64,000 nucleotides of DNA, taken from positions 20,667 through 84,666 of the forward strand of contig JAKQKE010000114.1 in assembly GCA_029560805.1 (NCBI GenBank). The letters are read 5' to 3'. Under the pieces are notes generated by a model, which did not search any database, was not told the origin of the DNA, and worked only from the letters and a program-made list of their open reading frames with translations. This stretch comes from Spirochaetota bacterium (lineage in GTDB: Bacteria; Spirochaetota; Spirochaetia; Treponematales; UBA12059). Shown in pieces: positions 51,761 through 59,760 of the stretch; positions within the stretch are counted from its first letter, which is position 1, and every line of letters starts with the position of its first letter. A program made the position numbers and the translations under genes.

Positions 51761-52893
51761 CGCTTGACCTCGACGATATAGGCGTCCTCGGCGCTGAACG
51801 ATAGCCAAACGGCGTCCTTCCAGGCAATCTCCGGCCCCTCGTCGGACCAGTCGGCGTGCTGCTTGATCACCTTGAGCACGAGACCGCTCGGCGCGCGCAC
51901 GTAGAACTTGCTCTGGAAGCCGGAGTAGATCGGCTCGTCGACGACGCCGGCCACGGCGTTGATGCCGTTCCTGGCCGACCTGGGCTCCTCGAGGCCGATG
52001 CGTATCTTCTCCGGGCGTATCGTCCAGCTGACGCGGGAGCCGACCGGGGGCGGCTCGGTCGCCGTCACCTTGACCGGGCCGAAGCCGTCGGTCCGGAGCT
52101 CGACCATCTCTCCCGACACCGACGCGACGTCGGCCTCGAAGAGGTTGGTCTCGCCTATGAACTTGGCGACGAAGTCGGTGGCGGGCGCCTCGTAGATCTC
52201 CTGGGGCGTGCCGACCTGCAGCACCTCGCCCGCGTTCATCACGGCGATGCGGTCGGAGACGGACAGGGCCTCCTGCTGGTCGTGCGTAACGTAGATGAAG
52301 GTGATGCCTATCTTGTCGTGGATGGAGTCGAGCTCGATCAGCATGTGCTGGCGCAGCTTGGCGTCGAGGGCCGACAGGGGCTCGTCGAGCAGCAGCACCG
52401 ATGGCTCGTTGATGAGAGCCCTGGCTATCGCCACGCGCTGTTTCTGGCCCCCGGACAGCTGGGCCGGTTTCTTGGAGGCGTGGGCCTGGAGCTAGACGAG
52501 CCGCAGGTACTCCTCGACCCTGGCCTTGACCTCCGACTCCGGCGTCCTACGGAGGCGCAGCGAGAAGGCCACGTTCTCGAACACGGATAAGTGCGGGAAC
52601 AGGGCGTAGTTCTGGAAGACGGTGTTCACGTGCCGGGCGTCCGGCGCTTGGCCTACCACGTCCTCGCCGTCGAGCAGCACCGCTCCGCCCTCGGGGCTCT
52701 CGAAGCCCGCGATGATGCGCAGCAAGGTCGTCTTGCCGCAGCCGGATGGACCCAAGAGCGAGAAGAACTCGCCCTTCCTGATGTCGATGCTGACATCGTC
52801 CAGCGCCTTGAATTCGCCGAACGACTTGCGTACGTGCTCGATGACTACGTCGCTCCCTTTCACCGTCTTTTGCTTTACCCCTCCGCGTTCCAT
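51757..52893 (-). pseudogene. potA: Polyamine ABC transporter ATPase PotA, split by an in-frame amber codon
   Basis: 378 codons, the normal PotA length, in one continuous frame except for a TAG at codon 134 (52492-52494). Before it: Walker A LLGPSGCGKTTLLRI (about 46-60) and Q-loop VFQNYALFPH. After it: signature [15 protein letters not shown] (145 on), Walker [14 protein letters not shown]-loop YVTHDQQEA, and the C-terminal TOBE-like domain. The codon sits where E. coli PotA has Gln (MVQLE), so a single CAG-to-TAG change explains it. All else is intact, with no decay seen. Either a fresh nonsense mutation, a sequencing error, or suppressed amber. A GTG at 52434 could restart only a Walker-A-less fragment. 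Confidence 0.9.
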
Positions 52894-53139
52894 GATGCCG
52901 CCTGAGTGGCGGCCGTTTCCGGAGACCGATACCGGCCCGGGGCGGAATACGATCCGCCTGAATCGATCATAGACGAGCGCACAATGCGGCATTCGGGGCC
53001 GGCGTGTCAATCGGTTGGCGACCATGTATACCCGCTATATGCCTCCATTATTCACGGTTTGTCGCGGTGAAGCTCATTTTATACATATTTCATGCACGCG
53101 GCATCCAGCCCCTGGCCGCCCCGAACGATCGCCCGGCCC

Positions 53140-53168
53140 TTGCGCAAGCCGGCCGGCCTCGCCACAAT
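53140..53168 (+). promoter_or_regulatory. Promoter of mazG, leaderless
   Basis: TTGCGC (53140-53145), 17 bases, CACAAT (53163-53168), then six bases to the ATG at 53175. The -35 box and spacing match the pgl promoter at 21810. Confidence 0.6.
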
Positions 53169-53174
53169 GCCGGC

Positions 53175-54011
53175 ATGGAAACGATGACGAGAACCGCTAC
53201 CCCCGAAGGCGCCTTCAAGCGTCTCTACGATATATTCACGCGCCTACGCGCCCCTGATGGGTGCCCCTGGGACCGGGAACAGACTCCCGAGAGCATCCGG
53301 GGCAACCTCATCGAGGAAGCCTACGAGTGCGTCGAAGCCATCAACGACGGAGAGCCGAACCACGTCAAGGAGGAGCTCGGCGACGTGATGCTCGTCGCGA
53401 CGATGATGGCGGTAATCCACGAGGAGCGGGGCGACTTTACCGTCGCCGAGGCCCTCGAAAACGTTTCGGACAAGCTGGTCCGCCGCCACCCACACGTGTT
53501 CGCCGACGCCGAGGCCGAGACCCCGGACGCCGTGCTCAGGCAGTGGAACGACATCAAAGAGAACGTCGAGGGACGCCGGAAGAAGGACTCGGTCCTCGAC
53601 TCGGTGTCCAAGGCCCTGCCCCCGCTTGAGCGGGCCTACAAGCTGCAGAAGGCGGCAGCCAAGGTCGGCTTCGACTGGCCGGACCCGACGGGCCCCTGGG
53701 ACAAGCTCGAGGAGGAGCTGCGCGAGTCGCGCGAGGCCTGCGCCGCGATCGAGGCCAAGGCCGCTTCCGGCGGAGACGACTCCCTTGAGCGGGCCGCGCT
53801 CGAGGACGAGCTCGGCGACCTGTTCTTCTCGCTGGTCAACGTCGCGCGCAAGCACCGCGTCGACCCCGCGATAGCGATGCACCGGGCCCTGGAGAAATTC
53901 TCGAGACGTTTCCGCCACGTGGAGAAGGCGATGGCGGCGGCCGGCGAGACGATGGAGCCGGGCAAGTTGGCGCTCATGGACCGCTACTGGGATGAGGCGA
54001 AGCGGGCCTGA
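53175..54011 (+). CDS. mazG: Nucleoside triphosphate pyrophosphohydrolase MazG
   Basis: 278 residues. Cuts NTPs to NMP and pyrophosphate, a house-cleaning enzyme. Two MazG domains: first GCPWDREQTPESIRGNLIEE with EEAYECVEAI and EELGDVMLVATMMA (the ExxE-12-ExxD metal site), second EELRESREACAAIEAK and EDELGDLFFSLVNVARKHRV. KVGFDWPDPTGPWDKLEEEL links them, and the C-terminal FSRRFRHVEKAM is typical. The start at 53175 is set by the promoter six bases upstream; the open frame to 53004 would cross it. No Shine-Dalgarno. Confidence 0.93.
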   Translation: METMTRTATPEGAFKRLYDIFTRLRAPDGCPWDREQTPESIRGNLIEEAYECVEAINDGEPNHVKEELGDVMLVATMMAVIHEERGDFTVAEALENVSDKLVRRHPHVFADAEAETPDAVLRQWNDIKENVEGRRKKDSVLDSVSKALPPLERAYKLQKAAAKVGFDWPDPTGPWDKLEEELRESREACAAIEAKAASGGDDSLERAALEDELGDLFFSLVNVARKHRVDPAIAMHRALEKFSRRFRHVEKAMAAAGETMEPGKLALMDRYWDEAKRA

Positions 54012-54017
54012 TAGCGG

Positions 54018-54806
54018 CTACATCACGCGACGGCGGTGATAGCGCCTGAGCATGACGCTCCAGGCGGCGATCGCGCCGGCGGCCTCGGCCAGGCGTCCCT
54101 GGTCGCCCGCCGTCGAGCTGAGCACGACGTAGCGCGCCATGTCCGGGCTGCCGCACTGCTCGTCGTACGAGTCGAGGTACTGGTACCATTCCTCCGACAG
54201 CGCGTCGGCCGAGCCGCCCTCGGGCAGGAGATCCTCGCCGCGGACGACGATGAGGCCGATTCGTCCGGATAGCGGCCTAAACTCCTCCATCGCCTCGTCG
54301 AAGCCGCCGCGGGACGCGGGCTCCCAGGCCAGCTTGACGAAGGGATGGTCGGTTCCGGCCAGGACCCTCGTCGCCTCGTCGTACGAGGCGAGTACCGATC
54401 GCCTCGATATACCGAAGCATAGGGTAATCCCGTGCTTACCCGCCTCGTCGCCCAGGTACCTCGACTCGTCAAGGAAGGCGCGCGCGGCGAGCCCGCGGCC
54501 GTAGCCGCGGGGACCCGACCAGAGGCGCAGCATGGGGGCGTTGAAATCGCGGGCGACGCCAAGTGCGGAGCGGAAGGCCGAGCGATCATGGGCGACGGCG
54601 CGGTACAGGGTGGCGTACGATACCGTACAGAGGCCGGCCCGCAACGTGGCCATCATCGCGGCGCGCACCGACGACGGGTCGCGCGGGTCGAAAAAGCCGT
54701 CGTCGGACCATTCGACGCCCCGTACGCCCGCCATGGAGGCCGTCTCGAGTACGGTGGCTATATCGGCCCCGATCATCGCCGAGGAAGAGAGCGCCGCATG
54801 GATCAT
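54018..54806 (-). CDS. Xylose-isomerase-like TIM-barrel protein
   Basis: 262 residues. The layout fits the AP_endonuc_2 superfamily of sugar isomerases/epimerases: an N-terminal strand-helix pair ATVLETASMAGVRGVEWSDD, then ALGVARDFNAPMLRLWSGPR, and a fourth strand GITLCFGIS. The canonical metal Glu/Asp/His set is hard to place: EWSDD and KLAWEPASRGG are candidates only, so activity may differ or be lost. ATG at 54806 lies 11 bases after the -10 box; the frame further upstream runs into the divergent gene. Divergent from the GH31 gene, so a joint sugar pathway is possible. Confidence 0.65.
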   Translation of the reverse strand: MIHAALSSSAMIGADIATVLETASMAGVRGVEWSDDGFFDPRDPSSVRAAMMATLRAGLCTVSYATLYRAVAHDRSAFRSALGVARDFNAPMLRLWSGPRGYGRGLAARAFLDESRYLGDEAGKHGITLCFGISRRSVLASYDEATRVLAGTDHPFVKLAWEPASRGGFDEAMEEFRPLSGRIGLIVVRGEDLLPEGGSADALSEEWYQYLDSYDEQCGSPDMARYVVLSSTAGDQGRLAEAAGAIAAWSVMLRRYHRRRVM

Positions 54807-54817
54807 CCTAAGTCCGG

Positions 54818-54846
54818 ATTCTACCTGAAGCCATGGCTGATGGCAA
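54818..54846 (-). promoter_or_regulatory. Promoter of the TIM-barrel gene, short leader
   Basis: Minus strand TTGCCA (54841-54846), 17 bases, TAGAAT (54818-54823), 11 bases before the ATG at 54806. No Shine-Dalgarno apart from an AGG abutting the start. Confidence 0.6.
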
Positions 54847-54943
54847 CCTTGCGCCGCCAGAATCGGTCTTGCGGGCCCGATCGACCCGGTATATGGTACC
54901 GTATACGGTCGGCCGAGCCGGCCGTCTGGCGGGAGGTCTTCCA

Positions 54944-56944
54944 TTGATACAGCTCGACGCCGTCGACGACGGGTTCGTCATAAGCCTGAACGGCCGCCGC
55001 GCCCTGCTCCACTCGGCCCGGGTGCCCCTACTCGAACTCGGCACGGCGGAGACCTCGGCCAGGCAACGCGGCGGCGCCTATAAGCTCGGCGAGCGCCGCC
55101 TATCCGTCGTCAAGGCCAAGGCATGGAAGCTCGCCACCGCCCGCGACGACTTCATAGACGTCGAATTCGATGGCCTCGCGCGTATGGCCATCCGTGAGGC
55201 CGGGGGCGCGCTCAGGATAAGCCTCTCCCGTTACGACCGCGCCTTTAACCGCTTCATGATGCGCCTCCCGGCGACGCCGGGCGAGAGCGTCTTCGGCTGC
55301 GGAGAGCGATCCTCGCGGCTGGACCTCAAAGGCTCGATCGCGCCGCTATGGTCCCAGGAACGCGGCGTGGCCAAGGGACGAGGCCTCGCGCCGCTCCTGT
55401 CGAAGGCCCGGGCCGGCGGCGCCTGGCACGCCACGAGCCTCGGCCAGCCGTCCTTCGTCACCAGCGAGCGCTCCTATGTCCACGTCGGCACGAACGCCCG
55501 CTGCGTCTTCGATTTCAGGCGGCCGAGGCTCACCGCGCTACGTTGCTGGGCAATCCCCGACGAGCTGGTCATAGGCTTCGCCGACGATATGCCGGCCGCC
55601 GTCGGCGCCCTATCGGCGATCACGGGCCGCCAGCCAGCGCTCCCGCCGTGGACCTGGGACGGCGTCTGGCTCGGAGTCGAGGGCGGGATGGCCGAGTTGC
55701 GGCGAAAGCTCGATGCGACGCGACGCGCCGGTATTCCGGTCGGCGCCGTCTGGGTCCGAGACTGGAGCGGCCGGGTCCGCGCCGGCTCCAGCTCGCGGCC
55801 CCGCTGGGACTGGCGCTACGATCGCGAGCTGTATCCCGACCTGCCGGCCGAGATAGCCGCACTGGCCAGCGACGGGATCCGTTTCATCGGGTACGCGAAC
55901 CCATACCTGGACGTCGACGGCGAGCTGTACGCCGAGGCGTCCAGGAAAGGCTTCTGCGTCAAGCGCGACGACGGCTCGGACTACCAGCTCGCCGCCCAGG
56001 CTCGCCCGGCCGCGATGGTCGACCTATTCAACCCGGGGGCCTTCTCGTGGATCAAGTCGGTACTGATCCGGGAGCTGCTCGGCATCGGCATGGCCGGTTG
56101 GATGGCCGACGCGGGCGAGCATCTGCCGGTGGACGCGGCGCTCCACGGCGACCGCGACCCCCTGCTCGCCCATAACGAATACCCGGCCCTCTGGGCCAGA
56201 GCCTGCGCCGAGGCGATAGTCGAGGCGGGCAAGGGGGCAGAGGCCACCTTCTTCTGCCGCTCAGGATGGGCCGGATCATCGCGCCACGCCGGCGCCTTCT
56301 GGGCCGGCGACCGGACCGCCGGCTGGAGCCGCCGCGGCGGCCTGCCGAGCGTCGTGCCGGCGTCGCTATCGCTCGGCTTCTCCGGTGCCGGCATCTGGCA
56401 CTCCGACATAGGCGGCGACGCGACGACGGCCTGGGCGAGGCGCTCGGACGAATGCCTCATGCGATGGGCGGAGACGGCCGCGTTCACGCCGATCATGCGG
56501 ACGCACGAGGGCGACCGACCCGAAACGAACGCCCAGCCTTGGTCGAACCCCGCCACGCTCGCACATTTCGCGCGCCTTTCCTCGGTCTGGTCCGCGCTGG
56601 CCCCCTACCACGCAGAGACGCTGGCCGAATACGCCTCGTCGGGCTTGCCGCCCATCCGCCACAGCTGGCTGCACTACGAGGATCAGCCGGAGCTGCGCGT
56701 CCTGGCCAACCAGTACCTCTACGGCCGCGACCTGCTCGTCGCGCCGGTACTGGAACCGGGCGCCGAGTTATCCAAGGCCGTCTTGCCGTCCGACCATTGG
56801 GTGCATCTCTGGACGTCCAGGGAATTCATGGGCGGCGAGGTGACGATAGAGGCGCCGCTCGGCTATCCGCCGGTGTTCTACCGGGCGGCGTCGCCCTGGG
56901 CCAGTCTATTCGAGAGCCTGCGAAGAACCGCGCGGAAACTGTAG
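54944..56944 (+). CDS. GH31 glycosidase, sulfoquinovosidase (YihQ)-like
   Basis: 666 residues from a TTG with GGGAGG seven bases before; the ATG at 54833 lacks a site. Cytoplasmic alpha-glycosidase. The catalytic pair is intact: nucleophile Asp389 in GWMADAGEHLP and acid/base Asp456 in WAGDRTAGW, matching E. coli YihQ Asp405 and Asp472 with a constant offset of 16. The C-terminal half follows YihQ closely (SVVPASLSLGFSGAGIWHSD, AAFTPIMRTHEGDRP, YPPVFYRA). Of the four YihQ sulfonate-pocket residues, Arg301 and Trp304 are kept (Arg285, Trp288), but Gln288 is Arg272 and Tyr508 is Asp492. So the substrate may be a different anionic glycoside. YihQ numbers are from memory. Confidence 0.85.
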   Translation: MIQLDAVDDGFVISLNGRRALLHSARVPLLELGTAETSARQRGGAYKLGERRLSVVKAKAWKLATARDDFIDVEFDGLARMAIREAGGALRISLSRYDRAFNRFMMRLPATPGESVFGCGERSSRLDLKGSIAPLWSQERGVAKGRGLAPLLSKARAGGAWHATSLGQPSFVTSERSYVHVGTNARCVFDFRRPRLTALRCWAIPDELVIGFADDMPAAVGALSAITGRQPALPPWTWDGVWLGVEGGMAELRRKLDATRRAGIPVGAVWVRDWSGRVRAGSSSRPRWDWRYDRELYPDLPAEIAALASDGIRFIGYANPYLDVDGELYAEASRKGFCVKRDDGSDYQLAAQARPAAMVDLFNPGAFSWIKSVLIRELLGIGMAGWMADAGEHLPVDAALHGDRDPLLAHNEYPALWARACAEAIVEAGKGAEATFFCRSGWAGSSRHAGAFWAGDRTAGWSRRGGLPSVVPASLSLGFSGAGIWHSDIGGDATTAWARRSDECLMRWAETAAFTPIMRTHEGDRPETNAQPWSNPATLAHFARLSSVWSALAPYHAETLAEYASSGLPPIRHSWLHYEDQPELRVLANQYLYGRDLLVAPVLEPGAELSKAVLPSDHWVHLWTSREFMGGEVTIEAPLGYPPVFYRAASPWASLFESLRRTARKL

Positions 56945-57430
56945 CTAGGGTTCCAGCCGCTCGACCAGGACGATGGCCTGGGCCTCGATAGCCTCGGAGC
57001 GGCCGACGTCGCCGAGCCCCTCGCGGGTCTTGGCCTTGACCGACACGGCCCCGACCGACAGGCCGAGCGCGTCGGCCACGGAGGCACGTATATCGTCGGC
57101 CAGGGGAGCGAGCCGCGGCCGCTCGAGCACCACCGTCGCGTCGACGTTGACGACGCGCCAGCCGGAGCCGGCGAGGATCTCGGCCGCCCTCTCCACGAAC
57201 AGGCGGGAGGGCGCGTCCTTCCAGCGAGGGTCCGACGGTGGGAAATGCCGGCCGATGTCGCCGGCGGCTACGGCGCCGAGCATCGCGTCGACGATGGCGT
57301 GGAACAGCGCGTCGCCGTCGGAATGCCCGAGCTCGCCTAGCTCCGACGGAACCTCGACGCCGCCGAGCATCAGCGGCCTGCCCGAGCCGAGCCGGTGCAG
57401 GTCCCAGCCCTGCCCCACCCGCAGGCTCAC
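56945..57430 (-). CDS. ispF: 2-C-methyl-D-erythritol 2,4-cyclodiphosphate synthase
   Basis: 161 residues. MEP-pathway enzyme forming the cyclic diphosphate with CMP release. Zn site GQGWDLHRL near the N-terminus (Asp and His), LMLGGVEVP, GHSDGDALFHAIVDAMLGAV, GDIGRHFPPSDPRWKDA and VSVKAKTREGLGDVGRSEAI are all standard. GTG start overlaps the ispD stop by four bases (GTGA); the frame upstream is only ispD shadow. Last gene of carD-ispD-ispF, adjacent to the convergent GH31 gene with no gap. Confidence 0.95.
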   Translation of the reverse strand: MSLRVGQGWDLHRLGSGRPLMLGGVEVPSELGELGHSDGDALFHAIVDAMLGAVAAGDIGRHFPPSDPRWKDAPSRLFVERAAEILAGSGWRVVNVDATVVLERPRLAPLADDIRASVADALGLSVGAVSVKAKTREGLGDVGRSEAIEAQAIVLVERLEP

Positions 57431-58092
57431 CGGAGGTCCTCCGGGAAGGTGATCTTCACGTTCGCTCGATCGCCATCGACGACCGAGACGGAGCCGCCGG
57501 CCATGGCCCAGATCTCCGCGTCGTCGGTGGCCGCCCGCGAGGAGGCCCCGACCGACAGGTAGGCGCCCAGGAGGCCGCGGTAGAGGAAGCCTTGCGGCGT
57601 CTGGACGGCACGGAGGGCCGCACGCTCGAGGTGTTCGGCGATCGTGCCGTCGGCGGCCACGCGCTTGATGGTATCGGTCACCGGCACCCCCGGAGCGCAG
57701 GCGCCCGAGCGCGCCGCTCCGGCGAGCACGCGGCGAACGAGCTCGGCGCTCGCCCATGGCCTCGCGGCGTCGTGGATCAGCACGTACTCCGGATCGGCGC
57801 CGCGCAGGGCCAGAAGCCCGGCGCGCACGCTATCGGCGCGTTCAGCGCCGCCTTCGACGAACAGCAGCCGCGGCCCGGCGCGCGTGATCAGCGCCGGCCC
57901 CAGGGCCGCCCTCGCCTCGGCCTCCCCGCCCGGGGGTACCACGACGGCCGCGGCGGCGCAGTCGGGCATCTCGATGAATAACCGTACGGAGTGGGCCAGC
58001 ACCGGGAGACCGTCGAGGAGCTCGTACTCCTTCTTGGCGCCGCCGAAGCGGACGCTCCTCCCGGCGGCCGCGATGACCGCCGCGAACCGCAC
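57427..58092 (-). CDS. ispD: 2-C-methyl-D-erythritol 4-phosphate cytidylyltransferase
   Basis: 221 residues. MEP-pathway enzyme joining CTP and MEP. The nucleotide-binding loop reads FAAVIAAAGRSVRFGGAKKE, followed by YELLDGLPVLAHSVRLF; VLIHDAARPWASAELVRRVL and ALRAVQTPQGFLYRGLLGAY and TDDAEIWAMAGG are family blocks, as is VKITFPEDL at the end. GTG start one base after the carD stop. Together with ispF it gives two consecutive-but-one steps of isoprenoid supply. Confidence 0.95.
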   Translation of the reverse strand: MRFAAVIAAAGRSVRFGGAKKEYELLDGLPVLAHSVRLFIEMPDCAAAAVVVPPGGEAEARAALGPALITRAGPRLLFVEGGAERADSVRAGLLALRGADPEYVLIHDAARPWASAELVRRVLAGAARSGACAPGVPVTDTIKRVAADGTIAEHLERAALRAVQTPQGFLYRGLLGAYLSVGASSRAATDDAEIWAMAGGSVSVVDGDRANVKITFPEDLR

Positions 58093-58093
58093 G

Positions 58094-58594
58094 CTAACCT
58101 TCGAGCTTGGCGCGGATCATCTCCGCGACGTCGTCTTTCGGCTTGCCGAGCGAGAACGAGACCTCATCCTGCAGGAGGTTGAGGGCGCTATCGTAGAGCT
58201 TACGCTCGAGGATGGGTAGCTCCTTTATCTTGGAGCGATGGAAGAGCGAACGCACCACGCTGGCGATGTCCATCACGGAGCCCTTCTTGAGCAGGTCCAG
58301 GTTCATCTGGTACCGGAGCTTCCAGTCGGACGGTATGGGCGCATACTCCTCGGCGATGAACTCGAGCGCTCGCTCCGCCTCGGCGGTCGGCACGATGGGA
58401 CGGATGCCCAAGTCGCGCGCTTTGTCCACCGGTACCATGACGGTCATGTCGGAGAACTCGAGATAGATGATATAGTAGAGGACGCTCGTTTCCTTGAAGC
58501 GCTTTTCCTGGATCTCCACGATCCTGCCGACGCCCTGGCTAGGATAGACGATACGCTGATCTACGCCGAATTCAGTCGTTTTGGACACACTCAT
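58094..58594 (-). CDS. carD: CarD-family RNA polymerase-binding regulator
   Basis: 166 residues. CarD binds the beta subunit of RNA polymerase and stabilises open complexes at sigma-70 promoters. The N-terminal Tudor-like domain is evident: FGVDQRIVYPSQGVGRIVEI, LYYIIYLEFSDMTVMVPVDK. The C-terminal helical domain starts near 80 and has SDWKLRYQMNLDLLKKGSVM. GGAG lies five bases before the ATG at 58594, and the promoter overlaps the longer reading frame, confirming the start. CarD next to ispD recurs in many bacteria (known association). Confidence 0.93.
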   Translation of the reverse strand: MSVSKTTEFGVDQRIVYPSQGVGRIVEIQEKRFKETSVLYYIIYLEFSDMTVMVPVDKARDLGIRPIVPTAEAERALEFIAEEYAPIPSDWKLRYQMNLDLLKKGSVMDIASVVRSLFHRSKIKELPILERKLYDSALNLLQDEVSFSLGKPKDDVAEMIRAKLEG

Positions 58595-58604
58595 ACAGAC
58601 TCCG

Positions 58605-58633
58605 ATTCTACTCCTCCGCCGCCTAAAAGTCAA
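58605..58633 (-). promoter_or_regulatory. Promoter of carD-ispD-ispF
   Basis: Minus strand TTGACT (58628-58633), 17 bases, TAGAAT (58605-58610); start codon 10 bases after the -10 box, with GGAG in between, so the leader is very short but has a ribosome site. Confidence 0.72.
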
Positions 58634-58672
58634 ACACGCCCATACGCGCTCCCATACGCGCTCCTATACGCG

Positions 58673-58817
58673 CGCCAGGGATGGCGCGCCACAACCCGGC
58701 CCGTCCGCAGGACGGGAACGTCACGGATGACGATGCCGCGCACGGATGCGCGGCCACAACCCGGCCCGTCCGCAGGACGGGAACGTCATGGATGACGAAA
58801 CGTCATGGATGACGAAA
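58673..58817. repeat. Composite hairpin repeat cluster, second locus of the 31.2 kb family
   Basis: GCGCC-AGGGAT-GGCGC, then two 65-bp units with core CCCGTCCGCAGGACGGG at 58700 and 58765, each followed by ACGTCAYGGATGACGA. As at 31.2 kb, the first unit has CACGG, the second CATGG, and an extra ACGTCATGGATGACGA closes the array. The spacer differs (CACAAC here, CAAGGG there). The final hairpin supplies the last codons and stop of the methyltransferase gene (58803-58805). Confidence 0.92.
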
Positions 58818-59600
58818 TAGCTCCCACATGAGGATCGCGCCGGCCGCGCCGACGTTGAGCGAATCGACACCCCCCGCCATCGGCACGATGACGCGTTCGT
58901 CACAGGCCGCCGTTACCTCCGAGGGCAACCCCCAGCCCTCGTTTCCGAGGATCAGCGTCACGGGGCGACCGGCGGCCGCCGCCCTCGCCCCATCCGGCGT
59001 CAGCGCCCCGGGTACCAGGGCCGCCGCGACGAGCAGGTTCCCGCCCACGGCCCCTCCAACAGCTCCGCGAGCGGACGGCCCCCTGGCCAGCTCGAGCTCC
59101 GAGGCGTCGGCTAGCGGCAGTACCGGCAGCCCGAGCGCGCAGGCCATCGAGGCCCGGAGCGCCTTACGGCTATACGGGTCGGCGCAGCCGGGTCCGAGGT
59201 AGACGCGGGCCGCTCCGAGCGCCGCCGCGCTCCGTATCAACGCTCCCAGGTTGTCGGGGTCTGTCACGTTCCAGAGCGCGAGGGCCGGCCCGCCAGGCGC
59301 GGCGGCAGGCTCGGGCGACGTCGGCCTGTCGGCTAGCGCGAGCAAGCCGCGGTGAAACTGGAAGCCGAGCAAGTCAGCCATGTCGGCACGGCTCAGCGCG
59401 GCCACAGGGAAGCGACCGCCCGACACGCCGAGCCACTCCTCCTCGTCGGCCGGCACGCAGAGCATCGAGCGCAGCCGTACGCCGCAGTCGAGGGCCTTCT
59501 GGACGACGATACGTCCTTCGCAGACCATCAGCCCGGCGCGGGCGTAGTCCCGGTCGCGCAGGCCGGCGAAGGCCGAGGACGGGTCGGTAGGATCGATCAT
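58803..59600 (-). CDS. TrmH/SpoU-family RNA 2'-O-methyltransferase
   Basis: 265 residues. SPOUT knot methyltransferase. N-terminal substrate-binding domain with GLMVCEGRIVVQKALDCGVR and FQFHRGLLALADRP; catalytic domain with LALWNVTDPDNLGALIRSAA (motif 1, N-x-G-x-x-R), PVTLILGNEGWGLPSEVTAA (motif 2) and VIVPMAGGVDSLNVGAAGAI (motif 3, knot). Target (tRNA or rRNA ribose) is not evident. The start at 59600 is six bases after an extended -10 box, with no Shine-Dalgarno. The last codons, FRHP and stop, are encoded by a dispersed palindromic repeat. Confidence 0.92.
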   Translation of the reverse strand: MIDPTDPSSAFAGLRDRDYARAGLMVCEGRIVVQKALDCGVRLRSMLCVPADEEEWLGVSGGRFPVAALSRADMADLLGFQFHRGLLALADRPTSPEPAAAPGGPALALWNVTDPDNLGALIRSAAALGAARVYLGPGCADPYSRKALRASMACALGLPVLPLADASELELARGPSARGAVGGAVGGNLLVAAALVPGALTPDGARAAAAGRPVTLILGNEGWGLPSEVTAACDERVIVPMAGGVDSLNVGAAGAILMWELFRHP

Positions 59601-59606
59601 CGCCGG

Positions 59607-59615
59607 AGTATACCA
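59607..59615 (-). promoter_or_regulatory. Extended -10 promoter of the methyltransferase gene, leaderless
   Basis: Minus strand TGGTATACT (TATACT at 59607-59612 with a TG one base upstream), six bases before the ATG at 59598-59600. The -35 region is poor, as is common with extended -10 promoters. Confidence 0.62.
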
Positions 59616-59760
59616 AAATCGAGACGCTAGGGCGACAGGCCTGCCGCATTGGCCGAAGCCGACCCTTGCCCTCGCCGGGCTATGCAAGTATGGTTAGTAT
59701 CCTACGCCCTTCGCGGGCGCGCCCCCTCGGGGCGTTTCGATCACCTGCCCGGGAGGCCGC

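Noticed and set aside
51757-52893. Genome-wide reassignment of TAG to an amino acid as reason for the potA amber
   Set aside because: Intact genes here stop at TAG (M20 hydrolase at 7422, batD at 12386, carD at 58094), so TAG acts as a normal stop.
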